Assembly (NCBI GenBank): GCA_002706765.1
Contig: PAJV01000033.1
Location: 1-64,000 of the forward strand
Length of the DNA: 64,000 nt
Direction of reading: 5' to 3'
DNA from: Gimesia sp.
Lineage (GTDB): Bacteria > Planctomycetota > Planctomycetia > Planctomycetales > Planctomycetaceae
The notes beneath the pieces were generated by a model. That model was not told where the DNA came from. It was given only the letters and a program-made list of their open reading frames with translations, and searched no databases. Below are positions 34,197 through 43,735 of this stretch, in pieces (within the stretch, counting starts at the first letter, position 1; each line of letters opens with the position of its first letter). Made by a program: the position numbers and the translations under genes.

Positions 34197-34724
34197 TTGT
34201 CGGATTGTGATCTGGATGAAGAATATGTCGCGTTGATTGCCGGATGTCAGCCTGCGGTGCGGGGACTGTTGAGGGCGCTGATTCGTCGGGCTCCCGATGT
34301 CGATGATGTACTGCAGGAGACGAATACCGTGCTCTGGCGGAGGCGGCAGGAATATGATCGGGATCGACCGTTTCTTCCCTGGGCCTGTCGCATCGCGCAG
34401 TTGCAGACACTGGCATTTTTCAAACGGGTGCGCAATCACGGTCAGTCGACTGTAGACGAACAGACGCTGGAACAGATTGCTGCCGTCGCTACCAGCAGGG
34501 CGGTGGAGACACATGCTCACACTGCCGCGCTGATGCATTGCATGGAAAAGCTGCCTCTCGAACACCGACAACTGGTGGAGAGCCGCTACTGTGATGCGAT
34601 GCCTGTGATCCAGATTGCTTCGCAGGCAGGCCGCTCGGCGGATGCGGTTTCCATGACTTTATATCGAATTCGAAAAACGCTCATGGAATGTATTCAAAAG
34701 CGGGTGGCCCGGGAGGCACAGTGA
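34197..34724 (+). CDS. ECF-like sigma-70 family RNA polymerase sigma factor
   Basis: This 175-residue sigma factor is of the short planctomycete type. Region 2 includes APDVDDVLQETNTVLWRRR and DRDRPFLPWACRIAQLQTLAF; region 4 includes LPLEHRQLVESRY and QAGRSADAVSMTLYRIRKTL. The start is a TTG at 34197. The stop overlaps the next ATG by one base (TGATG), so the FecR protein downstream is translationally coupled and is the expected regulator. The operon leads into the PSCyt/DUF1549/DUF1553 and DUF1501 genes, which may be the regulon. Confidence 0.9.
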   Translation: MSDCDLDEEYVALIAGCQPAVRGLLRALIRRAPDVDDVLQETNTVLWRRRQEYDRDRPFLPWACRIAQLQTLAFFKRVRNHGQSTVDEQTLEQIAAVATSRAVETHAHTAALMHCMEKLPLEHRQLVESRYCDAMPVIQIASQAGRSADAVSMTLYRIRKTLMECIQKRVAREAQ

Positions 34725-36457
34725 TGAATTCATTAAACGAAGATATAAGCAAAGAACTCGCCGCGCTGACCTGTCGGGTCCTGGATCATAGCCTGACGAA
34801 TGAAGAAGATGTGCGGCTGACCGAGATTCTGTCTGAATATCCTGAACTGATCGAAGATTATACAAATCAGATCCAGGTTGATGCGGTGCTGACAGCGGAA
34901 CTCTATGCTGCGGTGCCGGAAGGAATCGACCTTGAAGCCCTGGAAATTACTGACTATCCGACTGTCGCCACGGAAGAATTGGCGACCGATCCGGGACGAT
35001 TCGTCTCGTTGTGGCAGTCGGTCACGGTGGTGTCCGTCGTGCTGCTGGTGGGTTTCGCTTTGTGGCTGAATGCGGGCTGGTGGGATGTGAAACCGGTAAA
35101 TCAGAGAGCTGCGATTCCGGAACCGGTACCGGTCGCATTGCAGTATGTCGGGATGCTGCTGGATACCGAAGATGCGGTCTGGGAAGATGAAGAACTGGGA
35201 GACGACATCGCTTATGGAACCCGGTTCGCGGCGGGAAAGAAACTGTGGTTGAAATCGGGGATTGGCCGCATTCGTTTCGAGAGCGGTGCCGGCATCGTGC
35301 TGGAAGGTCCGGCGCAAATCGAACTGTGTTCGCCGCTGAATGCGAAGCTGAACTATGGCAAGCTGGCTGCTTATGTTCCTGACGAAGCACAGGGATTCAC
35401 CGTGGATACTCCCAAGATTCAGATCGTCGACCAGGGAACGCGGTTCGGCACGGTTGTTGATCCGCTGGGTAAAGCGGAGGTCCATGTGTTTGAAGGGGAG
35501 GTGGATGTCAAACCGCAGTCCGCCGCAAAGATGCTGAATCTGAAAGCGAGTCAGGCGGTACTGTTCTCCCGACAGAATGAACTGGGAGCTGCGATCCGAC
35601 TGACGCCCGCCAAATTTGCTGATGTGCCGACGCTCGAACAGCTGACGGCAGCGAAATCAGGCTTCTATCCACCGGTGGAAGCGATCCCTTTTGATAGCGA
35701 AGAGCCTCGGAATGTGTATGCGTTGATTCAGATGCAGACCGCGTTGCCGAAAGGCATTCTGGCAGGCGAGGCATTTGAGTATCCGGCGACTTCGCTGTCA
35801 GGGCAGACGGGGGGCGTGGGCTTCAGCCATGAGGGCTGGTGGGCCGATGCGAATTTTACCCGACTGGTGGTACCCGAACAGATAATGGAGTGGGGCGAAC
35901 TGGAAGCAGGGCCGATGGTGTTGCAGTCGCGCGGGCATCATCACGCTTATCCGGCGCTGGCACATCGGATAATTCGCAAACTGGAAACGCCGCTCGCCGA
36001 TGATTTTTATTTCAGCATTCTTGTGAACTATGAGGGACTGGACGAGAACGACTTCTTTGCTCTGTGGTTTGACGATTCGCCGGGCGGCAAGGGGGCCAGT
36101 CATTCACGTGTGCCGAATTTCGGACTGAAAGAGAAACAGTTCTTTGCCCGTTTTGATGTGAATCAGGAAGGCTTTTTCTCAGGACCCGTTGATGGAGAGA
36201 CCTTTCTGCTGGTGGGGCACGTTTCGAAAGAGGACTCAAGCAGTTTCAATCGGCTGGACTTCTGGGTGAATCCTGTGGACGATCGGAGCGGGCAGCCGGA
36301 TGTGGTGGTGAAGCGAGCCACGGGGGCGAAGCTGCTGAACTCGATTCACTCTCTGGGGCTACGGATCGGACAGTACACGGAAGTGACCGACTCTCTCTGT
36401 ATCGATCGGCTGGTGATTGGTGATTCTTATGAATCAGTGACGCAACCATCAGAGTAA
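34724..36457 (+). CDS. FecR-type sigma regulator with C-terminal lectin-like module
   Basis: This 577-residue protein has a cytoplasmic N-terminus (residues 1-92) of the anti-sigma type and a transmembrane helix at about 96-119 (SVTVVSVVLLVGFALWLNAG). An external FecR domain spans about 150-285, with VLEGPAQIEL, GKLAAYVPDEAQGFTVDTP and IVDQGTRFGTVV. Residues about 340-570 form a beta-sandwich module (DFFALWFDD, RVPNFG, FLLVGHVSK, NRLDFWVNP) that aligns with residues 34-275 of the cytochrome-like protein at 36694. GGGAGG precedes the ATG. It probably controls the sigma factor encoded upstream in response to an envelope signal sensed by the external part. Confidence 0.87.
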   Translation: MNSLNEDISKELAALTCRVLDHSLTNEEDVRLTEILSEYPELIEDYTNQIQVDAVLTAELYAAVPEGIDLEALEITDYPTVATEELATDPGRFVSLWQSVTVVSVVLLVGFALWLNAGWWDVKPVNQRAAIPEPVPVALQYVGMLLDTEDAVWEDEELGDDIAYGTRFAAGKKLWLKSGIGRIRFESGAGIVLEGPAQIELCSPLNAKLNYGKLAAYVPDEAQGFTVDTPKIQIVDQGTRFGTVVDPLGKAEVHVFEGEVDVKPQSAAKMLNLKASQAVLFSRQNELGAAIRLTPAKFADVPTLEQLTAAKSGFYPPVEAIPFDSEEPRNVYALIQMQTALPKGILAGEAFEYPATSLSGQTGGVGFSHEGWWADANFTRLVVPEQIMEWGELEAGPMVLQSRGHHHAYPALAHRIIRKLETPLADDFYFSILVNYEGLDENDFFALWFDDSPGGKGASHSRVPNFGLKEKQFFARFDVNQEGFFSGPVDGETFLLVGHVSKEDSSSFNRLDFWVNPVDDRSGQPDVVVKRATGAKLLNSIHSLGLRIGQYTEVTDSLCIDRLVIGDSYESVTQPSE

Positions 36458-36504
36458 TGCCTGGTAGTATTTTTTAATTAGAATGCGTTTATGCAAATCG
36501 GAGG

Positions 36505-36592
36505 AACCGGGGCTAACGCCCTTCGGCTAATAAGTCATTTCAACTGGCAAAGTACCTGAAACAAGATCAGCCGCACGGCGTTAGCCGCGGTT
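36505..36592. repeat. Long imperfect inverted repeat
   Basis: Two 24-base arms (36505-36528 and 36569-36592) pair with three mismatches across a 40-base gap. The right arm contains GGCGTTAGCCGCGGTT. A shorter relative with AGCCGCGGTTTT lies at 13359-13411. It sits between the FecR gene and the next gene and could terminate or attenuate transcription there. Confidence 0.6.
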
Positions 36593-36693
36593 AAAACCGA
36601 CCAGGGTAAGGTTGCTGGTCAGAGAATCACATTTAAAACCATTAAATAAACGCTACCTGGCAGATATTCACGTTTTATAAAAATGAAAGCAGG

Positions 36694-39600
36694 ATGATGT
36701 ATCGGGCTCAGACATCGGTCAAAATATTCAGGCAGCTGATAATGGCACTATTGGTTAGCGGGCTGCTGTTCTGTCCCACACAGTCGTTTGCAGAAGAGGT
36801 CCCGCGCCTCGCACAGGGGCTGGTGAATCAACGTGTGGATACTGTCAAAAAAGACCAGAAGGGCTTTGGCTGGAACGGGGGCTGGATTCTTTCCCGGAGG
36901 CAACCGGCGCTGTTTGTCAAAGCGAAACAAAAGACATCAGAGGGGAATCAGCGGGCAGTTCAGCATGAAGCGTTGATTCAGGGATCATTAGATCGAAATA
37001 ATCCGTTGCGGCGGGAACTGCAGGAGACGTATCAGAATCAGGAACTGTTTCTACGGTTTCGTTTCCGCTATGCCGCCGATCAGAAACCACAAGATGAAGG
37101 AGAGTTCTTCGTCTTCTGGCTGGATCGCTATGAAGGCTCTGATCAAGCCGTGCATGCAAACCATACTCCAAACATTGGTGTGCACATCGCCTCCAGTGGA
37201 CCACAGAAGGGGAAGGTGGTTTTCATGGTGCGGATCGGTGCGCAGAAGACGGCCTGGAGTTCAGTGGAACTGCAGCGTGATCGGGATTACCTGATCGTGG
37301 GGCGATTGTCGAAGCCCGAGAAATCGTTGCGAGCTGGATTCACACGGTTTGATTTGTGGGTGGATCCCAAACCCGGTGATCGGGAAGCGCCGGTGGCAAC
37401 GACGGTAAATCCGCAGAGTGTGAATGGTGTGCGGTGGGTTGGTTTTGCAACCGGAAACAAAACGGAACTGGAAGACCGGATTTATGTCAGCGACCTGGTA
37501 TTGAGTCGTACGTGGAGCGATGTACTGGATGTCTCGCCAGAACAGATTCCGACCGCTGGTTCACAGCCGCAGACCGCGTGGCATAAACCGGTGCATTTTA
37601 AAGACGAGATTGTTCCGTTGCTCAAGCAAAACTGTTTCCACTGTCATGCCGGGACGAATCCGGATTCGGGATATCGTCTGGATGTGTACGATGAACTGCT
37701 GGGTTTCAGTACGGGCGAAAAACTGATTGTGCCGGGAGAAAGTAAGCAGAGTAAACTGATTGAACTGGTGAGTTCACAGATCGCAGAGGAGCGGATGCCG
37801 CCCGCTGATTCAGCGGCAGCGCTCACGAAAAAAGAGATCGCGCTGTTGCGTGCGTGGATCGACCAGGGAGCAAAGTGGGATTTTGCCGTGCTGCCGACGC
37901 CGCGTACGGAGTCGGATCACTGGGCATTTCAGACCATTAAACGACCGCAGATACCAGAAGTAACAGGGCCGAAGCCGCTGCGGACGCCCGTGGATGCGTT
38001 CATCACCCGTGCCTGGAAGCAGCAGGGGATCACACCGGCTGAGGAAGCAGACAAGGCGACGCTGATTCGGCGGCTGTCCCTGGATCTGACGGGTCTGCCG
38101 CCCACAGTGGCGGAGGTGGAAGCGTTTGAGAATGATCGTGATCCGCGCGTCTATGAAAAGCTGGTGGAGCGTCTGCTGGCGTCGAAACATTATGGCGAGC
38201 GCTGGGCGCGGTACTGGCTGGACCTGACCCGCTGGGCAGAAAGTCACGGCTATCAACATGATCTGCCTCGACCCTATGCGTGGCGGTATCGCGATTACGT
38301 GATCGAGAGTTTCAACGCCGACAAGCCTTATGATCAGTTCCTCAAAGAGCAACTGGCGGGCGATGAACTGACTCCTTATTCCGACGAGCATGTGATCGCA
38401 ACCGGTTTTCTGGCATCGGCCCGGATCAGCGGCAATCAGATGGACAAAGCAGCGCAGCGGAATGACGTGCTGGTGGATATTGTCAATGTAACGAGCAGTG
38501 CACTGTTGGGACTCACCTTGGAGTGCGCACAATGTCATAATCATAAGTTCGATCCATTAACACAGCGGGACTACTATCGGCTGCAGGGATTTTTCGTGAA
38601 TGGCCAGCTCGGGAACCTGTCTCTCCAGGGAGATGAACTTCCCAACCCGACGGATTTGAAGTCGTGGATGACAAAAGGGACGTTTGATTTTTATCAGCGG
38701 GAAGCGAAAAAGCTGATCAACCGGAAACGGTTTGCGCATACAAGGCAGCCCCACACGTGGGGCTACTTTTCTCCGTTGACGGGGCATGACAAAATTGAGC
38801 GGCTGCCGGTGGTGAACCGCGATCCGATTCCGTATTCCGCGGAACGGTTGAAGCAGATGAAGTCACAGATTCTGATTCGCGGCGATGTACATAAACCGGG
38901 TCTGGAAGTGGGCAAAGGCTGGCCCGCTGTTTTGGGCGCGACGACTGCTGATTCCGATCAACTCTCACGGACGGCGCTGGCAGAATGGATGAGCGACCGG
39001 AAGAATCCCCTGGTCTCGCGCGTGTGGGTGAATCGGTTGTGGCAGTATCACTTCGGACGGGGGCTGGTATCGACGCCCAGTGATTTCGGCGTGCAGGGAG
39101 AGCCGCCATCACATCCCGAGTTGCTGGACTGGCTGGCAATGGAACTGATGGAGCAGGGCTGGAGTACGAAACACATCCATCGACTGATTGTGCTGTCGTC
39201 AACCTATCGACAGGCTCGTACATTTGATGAAGCGAACTTTGTAAAAGACCCCGAGAACCAGTATCTGTGGAGCTGGCCGCGTCGACGGCTGGAAGCAGAA
39301 GCGATTCGCGATTCGATCCTGTGTTCCACGGGAGAATTGAAACGTGATCTGGGCGGACCGAGTGTACCTCAGGAGCGGGAAGAAGAGGATCTGCGACGCA
39401 CGATCTATCTGTTTCAGCGGCGGAGCGAGATGCCGTCGGTGATGGCGATGTTCGATGCACCGGACAGCATTGCCAGCTGCTCGCGTCGGCAGGTCTCGAC
39501 TGTGGCGCTGCAGCCTCTATACATGTTGAACAGTCAGTTCATGGACCGCCGGGCGCAGGTACTGGCGAAAAAGATAGTTGAAGAAACAGGCGACGATGCC

Positions 39601-39774
39601 AGTCTGCAGGTGCAAGCGGCGTTTCTGAGAGTCCTGGGTCGCAAGCCGAATCACGAGGAACAGGGGCGATCTGTATCGCTGCTGCAGAGTGGTTCAGGGA
39701 CAGACACAGAGCGGCAGTTATCGATGTTGTGCCATGCGTTACTGAATCTGAATGAGTTTGTTTATATCCCTTAA
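36694..39774 (+). CDS. PSCyt1/DUF1549/DUF1553 planctomycete cytochrome-like protein
   Basis: This 1026-residue exported protein has a signal peptide (IFRQLIMALLVSGLLFCPTQSFA). Residues 34-275 form a lectin-like module shared with the FecR protein upstream. The PSCyt1 cytochrome-like domain follows with CFHCH (C314, C317, H318). DUF1549 (PSCyt2) includes LIRRLSLDLTGLPPTVAEVEAF, RYWLDLTRWAESHG and a second haem-type motif CAQCH (611-615). DUF1553 (PSD1) includes NPLVSRVWVNRLWQYHFGRGLV, split around SRV, and the C-terminal LGRKPNHEEQ. The function of the family is not established; c-type haem binding is suggested by two CxxCH motifs. GAAAGCAGG precedes the start. The DUF1501 partner gene starts 14 bases after the stop. 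Confidence 0.92.
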   Translation: MMYRAQTSVKIFRQLIMALLVSGLLFCPTQSFAEEVPRLAQGLVNQRVDTVKKDQKGFGWNGGWILSRRQPALFVKAKQKTSEGNQRAVQHEALIQGSLDRNNPLRRELQETYQNQELFLRFRFRYAADQKPQDEGEFFVFWLDRYEGSDQAVHANHTPNIGVHIASSGPQKGKVVFMVRIGAQKTAWSSVELQRDRDYLIVGRLSKPEKSLRAGFTRFDLWVDPKPGDREAPVATTVNPQSVNGVRWVGFATGNKTELEDRIYVSDLVLSRTWSDVLDVSPEQIPTAGSQPQTAWHKPVHFKDEIVPLLKQNCFHCHAGTNPDSGYRLDVYDELLGFSTGEKLIVPGESKQSKLIELVSSQIAEERMPPADSAAALTKKEIALLRAWIDQGAKWDFAVLPTPRTESDHWAFQTIKRPQIPEVTGPKPLRTPVDAFITRAWKQQGITPAEEADKATLIRRLSLDLTGLPPTVAEVEAFENDRDPRVYEKLVERLLASKHYGERWARYWLDLTRWAESHGYQHDLPRPYAWRYRDYVIESFNADKPYDQFLKEQLAGDELTPYSDEHVIATGFLASARISGNQMDKAAQRNDVLVDIVNVTSSALLGLTLECAQCHNHKFDPLTQRDYYRLQGFFVNGQLGNLSLQGDELPNPTDLKSWMTKGTFDFYQREAKKLINRKRFAHTRQPHTWGYFSPLTGHDKIERLPVVNRDPIPYSAERLKQMKSQILIRGDVHKPGLEVGKGWPAVLGATTADSDQLSRTALAEWMSDRKNPLVSRVWVNRLWQYHFGRGLVSTPSDFGVQGEPPSHPELLDWLAMELMEQGWSTKHIHRLIVLSSTYRQARTFDEANFVKDPENQYLWSWPRRRLEAEAIRDSILCSTGELKRDLGGPSVPQEREEEDLRRTIYLFQRRSEMPSVMAMFDAPDSIASCSRRQVSTVALQPLYMLNSQFMDRRAQVLAKKIVEETGDDASLQVQAAFLRVLGRKPNHEEQGRSVSLLQSGSGTDTERQLSMLCHALLNLNEFVYIP

Positions 39775-39788
39775 ATCAGAGGGCCTGA

Positions 39789-41240
39789 ATGTTATTTGAT
39801 GCAAATCATAAAAACGGTGTTGCCTTTTCGCAGCCCAGTCGGCGATTGATGCTGCAAGAGAGTGTGCTGGGCTTTGGTGCGGTGGGGCTGATGTCATTGC
39901 TGGCAGAAGAGGGGCTGCTGTGTGCCGACGATGACACGTCTGTTCACACGGGGCAAAGTCACTTTCCGGCGACAGCGAAGAATGTGATCTTCCTGTTCAT
40001 GTCGGGAGGGCCGAGCCAGGTGGATACGTTCGATCCCAAACCTCTGCTGACGAAACTGGAAGGTCAGGCAGTTCCTGAAACCATTGCGGCGCGCGTTCCC
40101 AATATTCCGCGGGCCGGTCTGGGTTCAAAACTGATGGCGTCTCCGTTTACGTTTCAAAAATACGGAGAGAGCGGGATTCCCGTGTCGAATCTGTTTCCAG
40201 CGACGGCGGAGCTGGTGGATGAGCTGTGTCTGTTGCGCGCGGTGAATCATCGCGTGCCCGTGCATGGGCCGGGTGAGTGCATTGCGCTGACCGGTTCGGC
40301 AGTGGGAGACCGACCCAGCCTGGGAGCGTGGATGACGTATGGACTGGGCAGTGAAAGCCGTGACCTGCCCGCTTTTATTTCCATGTTGTCGAACAGCACC
40401 GGTCCGGCTCCACAGACTCCGGGCTGGGGTGCCGGCTTTCTGCCCTCGCGGTTTCAGGGGACGCTGGTGGATGGAAAACGGGGCATTCCCTATACCAAAA
40501 TGCCAGCCGGTTATTCGCAGGAGAACCGACGCGAACAGCTGGACTTTATCCGCTGGATGAACCGGGAACATCTGAATCAACTGGGAGAAGATTCGGAACT
40601 GGAAGCGCGAATCGCTTCCTATGAACTGGGGTTTCGCCTGCAGACGTCCGCGCCGGAAGTCTTCGACCTGGAAAGCGAAACGGCGGAGACAGCGAAGTTA
40701 TATGGTCTGGATGACAGGCCTACCGCAGAGTTCGGCAGGCATTGCCTGATTGCGCGGCGACTGGTTGAGCGGGGCGTGCGTGTCGTGCAGTTGCGAAACG
40801 GAGGCTGGGACGCGCACGGTTCTCTGAAAGGAAATCACTTGAAGCAGGCGCGGGCCACGGATGTTCCAATCGCGGGATTGCTCAAAGATCTGAAGCACCG
40901 CGGACTGCTGGACGAGACGCTGGTGATCTGGGGAGGCGAGTTTGGCCGGACGCCGACGACAGAAGGATCTGCCAAAGGAGATCGGCGCGGCCGCGATCAT
41001 CTGCCCACCACATACTGCATGTGGATGGCGGGGGGCGGTGTGAAGGGAGGACAGATTATCGGGCAGACGGATGAGCTGGGTTATACGCCGGTGGAACGTC
41101 CGGTTTCTCCCGCAGATCTGCATGCGACGCTGTTGCACGCGTTGGGGCTGGATCAGCACAAGCTGTTTTACAGGCATAACAATCGGAAAGAGATTGCCAC
41201 AGTGCTGGGCGGGGAAGTAGTGAGCGAGGTATTCGGTTAG
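39789..41240 (+). CDS. DUF1501 family exported protein
   Basis: This 483-residue DUF1501 protein of the alkaline-phosphatase-like superfamily has a Tat-like N-terminus ([20 protein letters not shown]). Core motifs are [29 protein letters not shown] and a C-terminal [11 protein letters not shown]. The family almost always follows a PSCyt/DUF1553 gene, and here the gap is 14 bases with GAGGG before the ATG. A sulfatase- or phosphatase-like role or a structural role alongside the cytochrome-like partner is inferred; no activity is established. Confidence 0.93.
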   Translation: MLFDANHKNGVAFSQPSRRLMLQESVLGFGAVGLMSLLAEEGLLCADDDTSVHTGQSHFPATAKNVIFLFMSGGPSQVDTFDPKPLLTKLEGQAVPETIAARVPNIPRAGLGSKLMASPFTFQKYGESGIPVSNLFPATAELVDELCLLRAVNHRVPVHGPGECIALTGSAVGDRPSLGAWMTYGLGSESRDLPAFISMLSNSTGPAPQTPGWGAGFLPSRFQGTLVDGKRGIPYTKMPAGYSQENRREQLDFIRWMNREHLNQLGEDSELEARIASYELGFRLQTSAPEVFDLESETAETAKLYGLDDRPTAEFGRHCLIARRLVERGVRVVQLRNGGWDAHGSLKGNHLKQARATDVPIAGLLKDLKHRGLLDETLVIWGGEFGRTPTTEGSAKGDRRGRDHLPTTYCMWMAGGGVKGGQIIGQTDELGYTPVERPVSPADLHATLLHALGLDQHKLFYRHNNRKEIATVLGGEVVSEVFG

Positions 41241-41309
41241 TTTCCGAATATCTCGAAACATTTCTACGACGAAAAGCACGAAAATTTCTGCAGGGAATGA
41301 AAGTGGGTG

Positions 41310-41446
41310 GTAACGGATGTAATCCGATATTGCCGCAGGCAACAGGAGGTGGCACAGCAGACGATGCGGAGCGTGGGTGTACCTCAAGCTCTTTTATTCG
41401 AGAAAAAAAGGGTTGCTCTGTTGTGAATTGATTTCGTGAGCTGGGA
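41310..41446. repeat. Intergenic structured element (185-bp family), right end truncated
   Basis: The left hairpin (CGGATGTAATCCG), TTGCCGCAGGCAA and CAGGAGGTGGCA are present. The middle part diverges and the right hairpin is missing after GTGAGCTG. Confidence 0.7.
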
Positions 41447-41514
41447 ACTAGAGAACGCATCACATTCGCATCACATTTCACCACAGCGTCGCTTAATTAG
41501 CCCCGGTTCCTTTT

Positions 41515-41549
41515 GCCCTGGAGACGCTACAGTAAAACGGGACACAGTC
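41515..41549 (+). repeat. Dispersed 35-nt conserved sequence, copy 2
   Basis: It matches the minus strand of 22915-22949 at 31 of 35 positions. Its position about 250 bp upstream of the sigma-factor gene differs from that of the first copy. Confidence 0.6.
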
Positions 41550-41800
41550 CGGGGCGAATTGGTCTCACCTCTCTGCCTGCCTTCTTGATTTCCAGTCAGT
41601 CGCCAGATTTGCGACCTCTTCGCAGGACGAACTGTATACGATACAGGTACCGTCCCCGTTATATCTGTGCCGGTTCCTTTTTTTAAAATTCACCCTGTTA
41701 TCACGAAAAAAAAACGTCAAACAGCGGCCGGTTCCGGAATTAGACCTTAGGCCATTATTTCGCCCATTTATCCATGCCTCAGGAGATGGCGTTGTAAGTT

Positions 41801-42316
41801 ATGATTACAGAAGAATTTATATTAAATGTCACAGAGTGCCAGGGACAACTTTACAGTTATATTTTGTCGTTGACTGGTAACAGTGATATTGCGCGCGATC
41901 TTCTGCAGGAAACCAATAAAAGTATTCTGGAAAAAGTCTCTGATTATACGCCGGGGACCTCGTTTTCTGCCTGGGCTTCAAAGATCGCTTTTTTCAAGGT
42001 CCTGTCTTTTCATCGTGACAGACAGCGGGAGCCGATGCTGTTCAGCGTAGAGCGGTTGCGAGAGATCTCTCAAAAAACGTTATCCAGAAATCAGGAATAC
42101 GATCGACGTCTTGACTTCCTGTTTCAATGTATTGAGCAGTTGCCCGACGACAAGCAGAAGCTGTTGAGGCAGCGTTACGAGCAGGATCTCCCGCTGGAGG
42201 AACTCGCCAGTCTATGGGGAAGGACCTACAACGCCACGGCCGCTTTGTTGTATCGTGTCCGATTGACTTTGATGGACTGTGTCAATAAATCACTCAAACT
42301 GGAGAAACAGATATGA
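41801..42316 (+). CDS. ECF-like sigma-70 family RNA polymerase sigma factor
   Basis: This 171-residue sigma factor is a paralogue of the one at 34197. Region 2 reads GNSDIARDLLQETNKSILEK and TSFSAWASKIAFFKVLSFHRD; region 4 reads LPDDKQKLLRQRYEQDLPLEELASLWG and YNATAALLYRVRLTLMDCV. The stop overlaps the next ATG as ATGA, coupling it to a FecR-type regulator. The genes downstream are a DUF1559 protein and a lipoprotein, so this pair may control surface pseudopilin-like proteins. Confidence 0.9.
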   Translation: MITEEFILNVTECQGQLYSYILSLTGNSDIARDLLQETNKSILEKVSDYTPGTSFSAWASKIAFFKVLSFHRDRQREPMLFSVERLREISQKTLSRNQEYDRRLDFLFQCIEQLPDDKQKLLRQRYEQDLPLEELASLWGRTYNATAALLYRVRLTLMDCVNKSLKLEKQI

Positions 42317-43635
42317 GTGATTCCGCGCAGGAGCAGCAGGCGCTTCAGGGAGATGAACTGGGGAAACTGATTTCACTCCATCTGGACAGTCGAATTACAG
42401 AGGAACAGTTTGCTCAATTACAGTACACGCTTGAAGTAGATGAATCGGCGCGAGATTTTTATATCGAGTTCCTGTCGACTCATGCCAGGCTGGAACAAAG
42501 CCTGAAAAATACCTTCTCGATCAAAAATCAGAATCACATTTCGGATCGAGAGCTGTTGAATGAACTTGTAGCAACAGGCAGGCAGCCTGCCAGAGGAACC
42601 TACTTCCTGTCTGGGGGACTGGCAGTTGCATTAGTAATAGCGATCTGTTTCCTGGTCCTGAAACAGGATGCTCCCGGTTATGCGACAGTGACCCATGTCG
42701 CCCAGGCAGAGACCCGTGACCAGATTCCCCTGGGGATTGGCAGTCAGTTAAAAACGGAAGTGCCTTACATCCTGGAGCAGGGAGAACTGGAACTCTTGTT
42801 TGTAACGGGGACGAAAGTTTTCATAACCGCTCCTGCCACCTTTGAAATTTCAGGGGAAAATGAAATACATATCTCCGCAGGAAAGCTGATTGCCAGAGTG
42901 TCTACTCCGGCAGGTAAGGGATTCATCGTCCAGACTCCTGGAGGGGCAGTGGTTGATCTGGGGACCCTGTTTGGTGTCGAGATCGAACCTTCGGGAGACG
43001 CCGGAGTGCAGGTGTTTCAAGGCGAAATCGAGCTGCATGATCTGCAGGGCGGGAAAGCAGTTCTTCCCGCGGGAAAAACCATGCGCTGCGTGGCAGGCAG
43101 TAAAAAGTGGGAGGCGGCTGAAAAACTTTCTCGTCAGTTTTATGCGGCATTGCAGGTAAAAAGACAAACGCTTCTGCCTGGCATGGTCATGATTGATGAT
43201 TCCCGACAGAGCATCTTTGGAATCGATGATTACCGGGGAATTCGATATCTCCTGTATTCAAAAATTCCGCTGAAAGCGCGACTGGACGCGCGCGAGACTC
43301 GATTGCCGGAATGGGATGGAGTGGCGCAGCATCTATGGATGGTCCATTTTGACGAAACCGCTCAGCGGTGGTTGCTGCAGGGCAATGAGCGGGCCATACC
43401 GTTCGAGCCGGATTCTACCGATCTGTTACTGGCGCGTATTGAAGAAGCGGATGCGGATGGCAGTTCCAACAGGAAAAACATTACTTATTTTTCGCAAACC
43501 TTTGATGCCATTCATGGCATCGCGAGTGGATACCAGGCAAGCGATATCAAAGTCCTTCCGGACTGGTTTGAGAAGAATGCAAACAGTGGAGATTATGCGA
43601 TTACGGGGTCTTATTTAATTCGTAAGCCGGAATAG
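42313..43635 (+). CDS. FecR-domain sigma regulator
   Basis: This 440-residue protein has a cytoplasmic N-terminus (1-95) with [16 protein letters not shown] transmembrane helix lies at about 98-117 ([20 protein letters not shown]). An external FecR domain follows, with [25 protein letters not shown] and [24 protein letters not shown]. The tail (from [21 protein letters not shown]) is unrecognised and does not carry the lectin-like module of the paralogue at 34724. It overlaps the sigma-factor gene by 4 bases and is its likely regulator. Confidence 0.88.
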   Translation: MSDSAQEQQALQGDELGKLISLHLDSRITEEQFAQLQYTLEVDESARDFYIEFLSTHARLEQSLKNTFSIKNQNHISDRELLNELVATGRQPARGTYFLSGGLAVALVIAICFLVLKQDAPGYATVTHVAQAETRDQIPLGIGSQLKTEVPYILEQGELELLFVTGTKVFITAPATFEISGENEIHISAGKLIARVSTPAGKGFIVQTPGGAVVDLGTLFGVEIEPSGDAGVQVFQGEIELHDLQGGKAVLPAGKTMRCVAGSKKWEAAEKLSRQFYAALQVKRQTLLPGMVMIDDSRQSIFGIDDYRGIRYLLYSKIPLKARLDARETRLPEWDGVAQHLWMVHFDETAQRWLLQGNERAIPFEPDSTDLLLARIEEADADGSSNRKNITYFSQTFDAIHGIASGYQASDIKVLPDWFEKNANSGDYAITGSYLIRKPE

Positions 43636-43735
43636 TCTGAATTTCTATCAATGGAAATTCTGGCTGGCATTCATATTTATTAATGAATGGCTTTGCGATA
43701 TTTATTTTTCTTCTGATATTGAAAGTGGTGATATT

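Larger units (their letters stand above)
41241..41800. other. Intergenic region upstream of second sigma factor gene
   Basis: This gap of 560 bp has a truncated 185-bp-family element (41310-41446) and the second copy of the 35-base dispersed sequence (41515-41549). It also has three copies of CCGGTTCC (41503, 41670, 41728) and the dyad CTGTAT-ACG-ATACAG at 41632-41646. No gene is seen. The last features may be control sites for the sigma-factor operon. Confidence 0.5.

Noticed and set aside
37810-38544. A 244-codon minus-strand open frame
   Set aside because: Antisense to the PSCyt/DUF1549 protein, with a Cys- and Arg-rich composition typical of shadow frames.
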